Positions 1 through 5,968 of a stretch of DNA of 6,830 nucleotides are shown piece after piece. The position numbers and the translations under genes are program-made. How positions within the stretch are numbered: the first letter of the stretch is position 1; each line of letters opens with the position of its first letter. This DNA is from an uncultured Clostridium sp. (lineage in GTDB: Bacteria > Bacillota > Clostridia > TANB77 > CAG-508): positions 1 through 6,830 of the forward strand of contig USDF01000062.1 of NCBI GenBank assembly GCA_900553405.1, in the 5' to 3' direction. The notes beneath the pieces are model-generated. The model was not told the DNA's origin. It made no database searches and worked only from the letters and a program-made list of their open reading frames with translations.

Positions 1-998
1 CAGGACTTGGTGGAGGACATGATGAAAGAGAACAAACATTAAACCAATTATTAGTTGAAATGGATGGATTCGCAGAAAATGAAGGAGTTATCGTATTAGC
101 TGCAACAAACCGTCCAGACGTACTAGACAAAGCGCTACTTCGTGCAGGAAGATTTGACAGACAAATCGTAGTAGGAGCACCAGACGTAAAAGCAAGAGAA
201 CAAATATTAGAAGTTCATAGCAGAAAGAAAAGATTAGCAGATGATGTAGATTTAAGAGTAATTGCTAAAAATACATCAGGATTTGCAGGAGCAGACCTAG
301 AAAACGTATTAAACGAAGCAGCTTTACTTGCTGCAAGAAGAAATTTACCAGAAATCGGAATGAAAGAAATAGAAGATGCTATGGTAAAAGTAACAATGGG
401 ACCAGAAAAGAGAACAAAAGTTAGAAACGAAAAAGAAAATAAATTAGTAGCATATCATGAAGCAGGTCACGCCGTTGTAAGTAGATTCTTACCAACACAA
501 GACCCTGTTCATCAAATATCAATAGTACCTAGAGGAATGGCTGGTGGATATACAATGTATCGTCCAACAGAAGATAAAAACTTTATGTCTAAATCTGAAA
601 TGGAAGAGACAATTGTATCTTTACTTGGTGGTAGAGTAGCTGAAAGTTTAATTCTAAATGATGTATCAACAGGTGCAAGTAATGATATACAAAGAGCAAC
701 TCAAATTGCAAGAAATATGGTTACTAAATATGGTATGAGCGATAGAATTGGAGCAATAATGCTTGGCTCAGGACAAGAAGAAGTATTTTTAGGTAGAGAT
801 TTTGCACAAGCAAAAGAATACTCAGAAGAAACAGCAGCAGTTATAGATGAAGAAATTAAGAAAATAGTTGACAATGCATATAGAAGAGCAGAACAAATCT
901 TAAGAGATAATATAGACAAATTACATGCTGTAGCAGGAGTATTATTAGAAAAAGAAAAAATTGATGGAGAAGAATTTGACGCCATCTTTAATAACTAG
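1..998 (+). CDS. ftsH: ATP-dependent zinc metalloprotease FtsH, C-terminal part (5' end outside window)
   Basis: Membrane-anchored AAA+ protease that unfolds and degrades membrane and regulatory proteins as a hexamer. Only the 3' part is present. The frame is open from base 3 with no start codon, so the ATG at 60 is internal. Residues below count from that ATG. The AAA+ second region of homology is visible (AATNRPD at 14-20, then RAGRFDR at 28-34, which carries the arginine fingers). The Walker A and B motifs lie upstream of the window. The protease domain has the zinc-binding HEAGH (133-137), and D209 in GASND is the expected third zinc ligand. A helical C-terminal region ends in NN and a TAG stop. 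All catalytic residues that can be seen are intact. In related bacteria ftsH often follows tilS and hpt, which cannot be checked here. Identification is secure. Confidence 0.97.
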   Translation, partial: GLGGGHDEREQTLNQLLVEMDGFAENEGVIVLAATNRPDVLDKALLRAGRFDRQIVVGAPDVKAREQILEVHSRKKRLADDVDLRVIAKNTSGFAGADLENVLNEAALLAARRNLPEIGMKEIEDAMVKVTMGPEKRTKVRNEKENKLVAYHEAGHAVVSRFLPTQDPVHQISIVPRGMAGGYTMYRPTEDKNFMSKSEMEETIVSLLGGRVAESLILNDVSTGASNDIQRATQIARNMVTKYGMSDRIGAIMLGSGQEEVFLGRDFAQAKEYSEETAAVIDEEIKKIVDNAYRRAEQILRDNIDKLHAVAGVLLEKEKIDGEEFDAIFNN

Positions 999-1003
999 AA
1001 ACA

Positions 1004-1034
1004 TGACGCAAAGGGGACGCTTCCTTTTGCGTCA
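1004..1034 (+). repeat. Bulged hairpin with GGGAC apex after ftsH (REP-like element candidate)
   Basis: A perfect 9-bp stem (TGACGCAAA at 1004-1012 with TTTGCGTCA at 1026-1034) is followed by a single unpaired base on the 5' side (G1013). Three further pairs follow (1014-1016 with 1023-1025, one of them G-T), and a 6-base loop (1017-1022). It begins 5 bases after the ftsH stop. No T-run follows it, so it is not a convincing intrinsic terminator by itself. Its apex and geometry match the hairpin at 6714-6744 although the lower stems differ. What it does is unknown. A short extragenic palindrome of the REP type is one possibility. Confidence 0.6.
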
Positions 1035-1053
1035 AATACAAATAAGTTAGAAT

Positions 1054-1088
1054 AAAGAAGCAGTTTTACAATTGTTTCTTTTTATTTT
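1054..1088 (+). terminator. Probable intrinsic terminator of ftsH
   Basis: An 11-bp stem can form between 1054-1064 and 1071-1081 with a 6-base loop. It includes two G-U pairs that work only in the plus-strand transcript. The distal arm runs into a T-rich tract (1076-1088). The stem is rich in A-U pairs, so its strength is uncertain. Its place between ftsH and a separate promoter for the next operon supports the call. Confidence 0.5.
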
Positions 1089-1131
1089 GTATATTGTAAC
1101 TAAAGTTTGGAAAAAATAATATAATATAATG

Positions 1132-1157
1132 ATACATTGACAATGTATATACAATGT
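1132..1157. promoter_or_regulatory. Probable autoregulatory operator of the toxin-antitoxin operon
   Basis: ATACATTG (1132-1139) and CAATGTAT (1141-1148) form a perfect 8-bp inverted repeat around A1140. A third half-site, CAATGT (1152-1157), lies 11 bp downstream of the CAATGT at 1141, about one helical turn. The palindrome covers the -35 box and the array runs through the spacer. The antitoxin, alone or with its toxin, would therefore block RNA polymerase when bound. RelB/DinJ antitoxins are known to repress their own operons through ribbon-helix-helix binding to such repeats. That these bases are the site is inferred. Confidence 0.65.
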
Positions 1158-1165
1158 GCTACAAT
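1137..1165 (+). promoter_or_regulatory. Sigma-A-type promoter of the toxin-antitoxin operon
   Basis: The -35 box TTGACA (1137-1142) is a perfect consensus. A 17-bp spacer separates it from the -10 box TACAAT (1160-1165). Transcription should begin near 1171-1174, leaving a leader of about 25 bases before the antitoxin ATG. This also shows that the upstream in-frame ATG at 1156 lies inside the promoter and is not the start of the gene. Confidence 0.8.
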
Positions 1166-1182
1166 ATAAATATATTATGAAT

Positions 1183-1189
1183 GGAGGTG
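1183..1189 (+). promoter_or_regulatory. Shine-Dalgarno site that fixes the antitoxin start
   Basis: GGAGGTG at 1183-1189 is a near-perfect anti-16S match, 8 bases before the ATG at 1198. The longer reading from ATG 1156 would have this site inside the coding region and has no ribosome binding site of its own. Confidence 0.85.
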
Positions 1190-1197
1190 AATTTAAT

Positions 1198-1482
1198 ATG
1201 ACTAAAACTGAAACAATTAATATAAGAGTAGAACCAAAATTAAAAAAAGAAGTAGAAGAAACATTAAATGAACTAGGAATGAATATAGCAGATGCAGTTA
1301 CTATATTTTTAAAGCAAGTTGTATTAACAGAAAGTATTCCTTTTATGATAAAAAAACCAAAATTTAATGATGAAATGTTAGAGGCAATTGCAGAAGCTAA
1401 CAGAATGATGAAGAACCCTGATAAATATAAAACATTTAATAGTGTAGATGAATTAATGGAGGATCTAAATGACAATGAATAA
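1198..1482 (+). CDS. dinJ: RelB/DinJ-family type II antitoxin
   Basis: A 94-residue antitoxin expected to bind and neutralise the toxin encoded next to it and to repress the operon. The N-terminal part reads as a ribbon-helix-helix DNA-binding fold. There is a short beta strand around residues 4-11 (TETINIRV), a helix at about 13-27, and a second helix at about 29-44 ending in the SIPF segment typical of the RelB/DinJ family. The acidic C-terminal third (about 55-94) is the likely toxin-wrapping region. The start at 1198 is chosen for its strong ribosome binding site and because the promoter lies upstream of it. The gene overlaps the toxin gene by 14 bases, the usual arrangement for translational coupling. 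The family assignment is firm. The symbol is used at family level, from the YafQ-type partner. Confidence 0.9.
   Translation: MTKTETINIRVEPKLKKEVEETLNELGMNIADAVTIFLKQVVLTESIPFMIKKPKFNDEMLEAIAEANRMMKNPDKYKTFNSVDELMEDLNDNE
1458..1463 (+). promoter_or_regulatory. Ribosome binding site for the toxin, inside the antitoxin gene
   Basis: GGAGGA lies inside the end of the antitoxin coding region, 5 bases before the ATG at 1469 and 11 bases before an in-frame ATG at 1475. Either could be used, and the choice changes the protein by two residues. Placing the site within the upstream gene ties toxin translation to antitoxin translation. Confidence 0.6.
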
Positions 1483-1759
1483 ATACAAAATACAACGTAC
1501 AACTAAATTTAAAAAATCATATAAAAAACTAATAACAAAGCAAGGATATGACGAAAAAGAATTTAAAAAAGTTGTTGAAATGTTAATAAATGATACAATA
1601 TTACCAGAAAAATATCATAATCATTTATTAGAGCCAAAGAAAAATGGAATATGGGAATGTCATATAAAACCAGATTGGTTATTAGTATATATGAAAGATA
1701 AAAATACACTTATTTTATTATTAGTTGATACGGGAAGTCATTCAGATTTATTTAAATAA
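1469..1759 (+). CDS. yafQ: YafQ-family RelE-like mRNA interferase toxin
   Basis: A 96-residue basic toxin predicted to cleave mRNA on the ribosome, held inactive by the preceding antitoxin. It lines up with Escherichia coli YafQ over its active-site half. H52 in YHNHLL corresponds to YafQ His50, H65 in ECHIKPDW to His63, D69 and W70 to Asp67 and Trp68, H91 in TGSHSDLF to His87, and F95 to Phe91. The main catalytic residues are therefore present and the toxin is probably active. The position of YafQ Arg83 is Asp87 here. The length matches the family (YafQ is 92 residues). The N-terminal half is lysine-rich and helical, as expected for ribosome contact. The start may be 1469 or 1475. Alignment is from memory. 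Confidence 0.9.
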   Translation: MTMNKYKIQRTTKFKKSYKKLITKQGYDEKEFKKVVEMLINDTILPEKYHNHLLEPKKNGIWECHIKPDWLLVYMKDKNTLILLLVDTGSHSDLFK

Positions 1760-1780
1760 ATTAAAAAAGGAAAAAGAAAT

Positions 1781-2557
1781 ATGATAGCATTAATTACAGG
1801 AGCATCTTCTGGAATAGGAAGAGATATGGGTCGAATATTGAATAATTTAAATTATGATATAATTATAACAGCAAGAAATGAAGAAAACTTAAAAGAATTA
1901 AAAAAAGAATTAAATGAGAAGAATAATAATAAAGTAGATATATATTTAGCAGATTTAAGCAAAGAAGAAGAGTGCTTAAAACTATATAATGAAGTAAAAG
2001 AAAAATACCAAAATATAGATTTACTAATTAACAATGCAGGATTTGGATTATGTGGCAAAATGATAAATACAGATTTAGAAACAGAAATGAAAATGGTAGA
2101 TACAAACATAAAAGCAGTACACATTTTAACAAAAATGTTTTTAAAAGACATGGTAGAAAGAGATAGTGGAAGAATCCTTAATGTTGCATCTGTGGCATCT
2201 TTTATGGCAGGTCCATTAATGGCAACATATTATGCAACAAAAAATTATGTATTAAGGTTTAGCCAAGCTATAAGAGAAGAACTAAGAAAAGATAAATCAA
2301 ATGTTAGAATAAGCGTTTTATGCCCAGGACCTGTAAATACAAACTTTAATAAAGTGGCAAATGTAAGATTTGCATTAAAAGGTTTATCTAGTGAATATGT
2401 TGCTAAATATGCAATAAATAAAACTTTAAAAGGAAAGTTTTTGATTATTCCAGGATGGAAAATTAAGATTGCTAGATTTTTAAGTAAAATATCACCAGAC
2501 ACAATTAGTACAAAAATATGTTACCATATGCAAAGTAAAAAAATACAAGATGCTTAG
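1781..2557 (+). CDS. Short-chain dehydrogenase/reductase (SDR family, classical type)
   Basis: A 258-residue NAD(P)-dependent oxidoreductase of unknown substrate, cytoplasmic. Classical SDR motifs are complete. They are the cofactor loop TGASSGIG (6-13), NNAG (84-87), N109, and the catalytic set S137, Y150, K154 (S, then Y 13 residues later, then YxxxK). PGPVNT follows at 182-187. R32 just after the second strand suggests a preference for NADP(H). The C-terminal part after about 225 (basic, with WKIKIARFLSKISP) resembles the tail of the DltE/YqjQ-like SDRs but gives no substrate. It starts 21 bases after the toxin stop with AAGG at 1767-1770. No terminator lies between, so it is probably transcribed with the toxin-antitoxin pair. 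Its stop lies in the loop of the terminator shared with the convergent gene. Confidence 0.93.
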   Translation: MIALITGASSGIGRDMGRILNNLNYDIIITARNEENLKELKKELNEKNNNKVDIYLADLSKEEECLKLYNEVKEKYQNIDLLINNAGFGLCGKMINTDLETEMKMVDTNIKAVHILTKMFLKDMVERDSGRILNVASVASFMAGPLMATYYATKNYVLRFSQAIREELRKDKSNVRISVLCPGPVNTNFNKVANVRFALKGLSSEYVAKYAINKTLKGKFLIIPGWKIKIARFLSKISPDTISTKICYHMQSKKIQDA

Positions 2558-2581
2558 TGAGCATCTTGTATTTCTTTTTTT
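2541..2581. terminator. Bidirectional intrinsic terminator containing both convergent stop codons
   Basis: A perfect 13-bp inverted repeat (2541-2553 with 2561-2573), extended to 14 bp by T2554-A2560, leaves a 5-base loop. On the plus strand the stem is followed by a T-run (2575-2581). On the minus strand it is followed by a T-rich stretch (the complement of the A-run at 2537-2543). It should stop transcription from both sides. The loop carries TAG of the dehydrogenase (2555-2557) and, on the other strand, TAA of the penicillin-binding protein (2554-2556). Confidence 0.9.
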
Positions 2582-4821
2582 AGTGTTACATTTATAACAG
2601 TTCCTTCTTCTACAGAAGTTCCAGCCATAGGATCTTGTGAAAGAACAGTTCCTGTTCCAGTTACGTGAATATTTAAGTTTCTTTGTTTTAAAGCACTTTT
2701 TGCTTGTAAATAACTCATTCCTTTTAAGTCTGGTACTTCTTGTGATATTCTAGCTTCATTTCCTTCTGAATATAAATTAACAATAGATCCACTTACTAAA
2801 GCTGTACCTGGCTTTGGAACTTGGTCTGTTACTAGTAAAGAAGTATCCTCACCTGAAATATTGCAAGTAAATCCTGCGTCTTCAATTATTTTCTTAGCTT
2901 CTGCTAAAGTTTTATTTCTAACATCTAATAATGTAGTTGTAGTAATAGTATTTGTACCTTCATCAGAAGATAAATCATCTGATGGAACACCTAAATAAGG
3001 TAATACTTCACTTAGTATTTGAGAAACAACAGGAGCAGCTATTGTACCACCTTGATGTCCTGCCTTACCTTGAGGATCATATAATGTAACTAATGCAACT
3101 ACTTCGGGATTTTGAACAGGTGAGATTCCAACAAATGATGCTACATACATTGCGTTTTCATTTGTAGAGTCTGGCTCTGAAGTACCTGTTTTTCCTGCTA
3201 TACTATAACCTTTAACTTGTCCGTATCTACCAGTTCCTTCAGTTACAACAGATTCTAACATATTCATTAATTTATTAGATGTTTCTTTTGAAATTACTTG
3301 TCGTACATTAGTAGATGATATTGAAGTGATAGCACCAGTGTCTGGATTTTCAACCTGTTTTACAATACGTGGTTCAACTAGAACACCATTATTTGCAACA
3401 GAAGATACAGCAGTAATTAGTTGGATAGGAGTAACACGGAAACGTTGACCAAATGACATTGTTGCAAGTTCTATAGGTCCTACATCATCTAAATCCCAAA
3501 AATAGCTGTTAGCTTCTCCGGAAGTTGCAATTCCAGTTTTATCGAATAATCCAAATGCTTCATAATATTTATATAAAGTTTGAGCACCAATTCTCTTTCC
3601 AAGTTGCATTAACGCAGGGTTACAAGAATTCATTAAAGCTTGTCTTAAAGTTTGACTTCCATGAGTTGTTTGATATTTCCAACAATTAATTTTAATACCA
3701 TTTATTAATTCATAACCTGAACAATAAAAATCACCCGGAGTATCTGTACTTACAACATTTTCTTCCAAACCTATAGCAGCAGTAATTATTTTAAAAGTAG
3801 AACCAGGTTCATAAGTATCTGAAACAGCCTTATTTCTCCACATTTTTATTAAAGAATTTACTTGATCTTCACTTGAAAGAGTATCCCAAGTACTAGAAAA
3901 ACTGTCATTTGGAGTTCTTGGTGAATTTAAATCATAATCAGGATATGTAGCCATTGCCAAGATATCTCCAGTTGAAGGATTCATTATAATTACATTTCCA
4001 CCACTTTTACAATCATTTTCTATACATGCTTGCTTTAAGTATTTTTCAGCAATAGTTTGAATATTAGCATCTATAGTTAAAGTTATGTTATTTCCGTTTT
4101 CAGCAGGTATATAAGTTTCATTTTTATCAGGTATTAATTGAGCTGCTGCATTTTCTATACTAGTGATTTTTCCAGATGTACCACTTAAAACACTATTCCA
4201 TTTTAGTTCTATACCTTCTTGACCATCATTGTCTGTATTACAAAATCCAATTAAGTTAGAAGCAAGTGTTCCATATGGGTAATATCTTTTAACATCTTCA
4301 TCTATATTAATTCCTGAATAAATTTCTATTTCTTTCATCCATTCTTGTAATTTTGTAATTTTATCTTTTTCAACTTTTTTAATTATAGTTTCAAAAGAAT
4401 TTGAACTATTTACTTTAGTTAAAGTTTCCTCATAGTCTAATTCAAAAATTTCAGAAAATGCTTTTGCAACTTTTTCTTTATTTTCTTTTTTTATTTTAGA
4501 AGGATTAATACTAACTGTATCTACAGAAGCACTAGCTGCTAATAATTTTCCAGTAGAATCATATATATTACCTCTTTTAGCACTTATAACACGATTTGTA
4601 GATTGCTGACGATTAGCAGCTTCTTTTAAATCAGAACCTTTAATAAATTGCAAGTATGCTAGCCTTAATATAAGTAGCAAAAGTATAGCAAATATAATAA
4701 GCATACATATAAGTAAATTTTTTGACTTTACAGATTTTACATTTTTTCTTTCGACTTTAGAACTGACACTGTTAGAAGCTTTTATATTTTTTGACTTAGA
4801 GACTTTTTTTCTTTTATCCAT
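2554..4821 (-). CDS. Class B penicillin-binding protein with two PASTA domains (SpoVD/PBP2B type)
   Basis: A 755-residue D,D-transpeptidase that cross-links peptidoglycan outside the membrane. A lysine-rich cytoplasmic tail (1-34) precedes one transmembrane helix (about 35-57). The pedestal/dimerisation region spans about 75-235 and includes RGNIYD (83-88). The transpeptidase domain has the nucleophile motif STFK (341-344, Ser341), SCN (399-401) and KTGT (544-547), all intact. Two PASTA domains follow (about 628-685 and 692-747), separated from the catalytic domain by a Ser/Asp/Thr-rich linker. Bacillus subtilis PBP2B (716 residues) has two PASTA domains and SpoVD one. The domain count favours a PBP2B-like division enzyme, while the cysteines near the active site (C380, C400) recall SpoVD, so I leave the symbol open. 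The start follows a weak ribosome binding site (GGTGA, complement of 4826-4830). It is divergent from rsmA and convergent with the dehydrogenase, with no division or sporulation genes beside it. Confidence 0.95.
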   Translation of the reverse strand: MDKRKKVSKSKNIKASNSVSSKVERKNVKSVKSKNLLICMLIIFAILLLLILRLAYLQFIKGSDLKEAANRQQSTNRVISAKRGNIYDSTGKLLAASASVDTVSINPSKIKKENKEKVAKAFSEIFELDYEETLTKVNSSNSFETIIKKVEKDKITKLQEWMKEIEIYSGINIDEDVKRYYPYGTLASNLIGFCNTDNDGQEGIELKWNSVLSGTSGKITSIENAAAQLIPDKNETYIPAENGNNITLTIDANIQTIAEKYLKQACIENDCKSGGNVIIMNPSTGDILAMATYPDYDLNSPRTPNDSFSSTWDTLSSEDQVNSLIKMWRNKAVSDTYEPGSTFKIITAAIGLEENVVSTDTPGDFYCSGYELINGIKINCWKYQTTHGSQTLRQALMNSCNPALMQLGKRIGAQTLYKYYEAFGLFDKTGIATSGEANSYFWDLDDVGPIELATMSFGQRFRVTPIQLITAVSSVANNGVLVEPRIVKQVENPDTGAITSISSTNVRQVISKETSNKLMNMLESVVTEGTGRYGQVKGYSIAGKTGTSEPDSTNENAMYVASFVGISPVQNPEVVALVTLYDPQGKAGHQGGTIAAPVVSQILSEVLPYLGVPSDDLSSDEGTNTITTTTLLDVRNKTLAEAKKIIEDAGFTCNISGEDTSLLVTDQVPKPGTALVSGSIVNLYSEGNEARISQEVPDLKGMSYLQAKSALKQRNLNIHVTGTGTVLSQDPMAGTSVEEGTVINVTLKKEIQDAH

Positions 4822-4859
4822 TTTTTCACCATCTTTTACATTTGTATTTTATCAATAAC

Positions 4860-4888
4860 ATTGTACAGAAAATATGAACAAAAATCAA
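4860..4888 (-). promoter_or_regulatory. Probable promoter of the penicillin-binding protein gene
   Basis: Read on the minus strand, TTGATT (complement of 4883-4888) and TACAAT (complement of 4860-4865) are separated by 17 bp. Transcription would start near 4852-4855, about 30 bases before the ATG. This is a good sigma-A-type match. No obvious sporulation-type (sigma-E or sigma-K) promoter was recognised, although these are hard to tell in AT-rich DNA. Confidence 0.55.
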
Positions 4889-4895
4889 TAGAAAA

Positions 4896-4924
4896 TGGAC
4901 AATCACATCAATTTATGGTAAAAT
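4896..4924 (+). promoter_or_regulatory. Probable promoter of rsmA
   Basis: TGGACA (4896-4901), a 17-bp spacer and TAAAAT (4919-4924) resemble a sigma-A promoter and leave a leader of about 60 bases. The -35 boxes of this and the minus-strand promoter are only 7 bp apart, so the two polymerases would compete for nearly the same DNA. Confidence 0.55.
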
Positions 4925-4989
4925 GTTTAAGTAAAAAATAGAATTCAACCTAATAATAAGTTTTAATTAAGAAAGGAACAAAATAAAAA

Positions 4990-5850
4990 ATGGAAAGTGC
5001 ATATAATGAAACGATGTTTCTTTTAAAAAAATATAATATAACTGCTAATAAAAATTTAGGACAAAATTTCTTAATAGATGACGACGTAATAAACAGAACT
5101 GTAGAATCAGCCGAAATATCAAATGAAGATTTAGTTATAGAAATAGGTCCAGGATTGGGAACATTAACTTGTAAATTACTAGAAAAAGCTAAAAAAGTAA
5201 TAGCAATAGAGCTTGATAAAAAAATGATTACAATCCTGAAAGATCGTTTTAATTTATATTCAAACTTTGAATTAATAAATGATGATGTTTTAAAAGTAAA
5301 TTTACAAGAATTAATAAAAAAAGAGAAAAAAGAAAATGAAATAAAAGATGTAAAAATAGTTGCAAATCTTCCATATTACATTACAACGCCAATTATAATG
5401 AAACTATTAGAAGACAAACTAGATATAAAAAGCATTACAGTAATGGTACAAAAGGAAGTGGCAGAAAGACTTGCAGCAAAACCCGGAGAAAAATTGGCAG
5501 GTGCAATTACATATAGTGTACAATATTATTGTGAAACAGAACTAATTGTAAAAGTATCAAATCAAAGTTTTATACCTGCACCAGAAGTAGAATCTGAAGT
5601 AATAAACCTAAAAATAAGAAACACATCACCAGTAAAAGTAAAAGATGAGAAAACATTTTTTAAACTGATAAAAGTTTCATTTATGCAAAGAAGAAAAACT
5701 TTTCTAAATGGAGTTTCAAATAGTGGATTAATAGATAAAACAAAATTAAAACAAATTTTAGAAGAAATGAATATAAACGAAAATGTAAGAGGAGAAAATT
5801 TATCATTAGAGCAATTTGCAGAAATTTCTAATAAAATTTGTGAACTATAA
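4990..5850 (+). CDS. rsmA: 16S rRNA (adenine1518-N6/adenine1519-N6) dimethyltransferase RsmA/KsgA
   Basis: A 286-residue S-adenosylmethionine-dependent enzyme that dimethylates the two adjacent adenines in helix 45 of 16S rRNA during late small-subunit assembly. Loss classically gives kasugamycin resistance. Family signatures in order are NKNLGQNFLID (20-30), methyl-donor motif I EIGPGLGTLT (51-60), the acidic ligand in IELD (E74), DD (98-99), catalytic NLPYY (126-130), MVQKEVAERL (152-161) and FIPAPEVES (194-202), with a helical C-terminal RNA-binding domain. Length is normal for the family. The start at 4990 gives the usual N-terminal extension before the GQNF motif. Its ribosome binding site (AAAGGA, 4972-4977) is 12 bases away, rather long, and ATG 5014 is a less likely alternative. 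It has its own promoter and no clear terminator before the next gene. Confidence 0.96.
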   Translation: MESAYNETMFLLKKYNITANKNLGQNFLIDDDVINRTVESAEISNEDLVIEIGPGLGTLTCKLLEKAKKVIAIELDKKMITILKDRFNLYSNFELINDDVLKVNLQELIKKEKKENEIKDVKIVANLPYYITTPIIMKLLEDKLDIKSITVMVQKEVAERLAAKPGEKLAGAITYSVQYYCETELIVKVSNQSFIPAPEVESEVINLKIRNTSPVKVKDEKTFFKLIKVSFMQRRKTFLNGVSNSGLIDKTKLKQILEEMNINENVRGENLSLEQFAEISNKICEL

Positions 5851-5908
5851 TACATGAATTTTATAAAACATATAATATAACAAATTTATTACATTTTATT
5901 TGTAAATA

Positions 5909-5936
5909 TTGCATAAAAATAGAATTATGATATAAT
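5909..5936 (+). promoter_or_regulatory. Extended -10 promoter of the sortase gene
   Basis: TTGCAT (5909-5914), a 16-bp spacer and a perfect TATAAT (5931-5936) preceded by TG (5928-5929), an extended -10. The start site would be near 5943, about 26 bases before the sortase ATG. A good ribosome binding site, AGGAGA (5957-5962), follows with 6-base spacing. The rest of the 118-base gap after rsmA is plain AT-rich DNA. Confidence 0.75.
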
Positions 5937-5968
5937 AAATTTAGATAATTATAAATAGGAGATAATAC

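Noticed and set aside
701..985. Minus-strand open frame within ftsH
   Set aside because: Serine/isoleucine/leucine-rich antisense shadow of a clearly coding gene with no start signal. The same applies to the antisense frames at 1852-2151, 2245-2502 and 5562-5855.
1156..1197. Longer antitoxin reading from the ATG at 1156, adding 14 residues
   Set aside because: This ATG lies within the promoter spacer, has no ribosome binding site, and the added residues match nothing in the family. The ATG at 1198 has a strong site at 8 bases.
1047..1502. A 151-residue open frame on the minus strand opposite the antitoxin
   Set aside because: It is a hydrophobic, low-complexity translation of AT-rich DNA, with no ribosome binding site and no recognisable motif. 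It runs across the promoter, operator and antitoxin gene.
5880..5903. ACAAAT/ATTTGT hairpin as a terminator for rsmA
   Set aside because: Only six A/T-rich pairs around a 12-base loop and no clear T-run. Such repeats are expected by chance in DNA this AT-rich.
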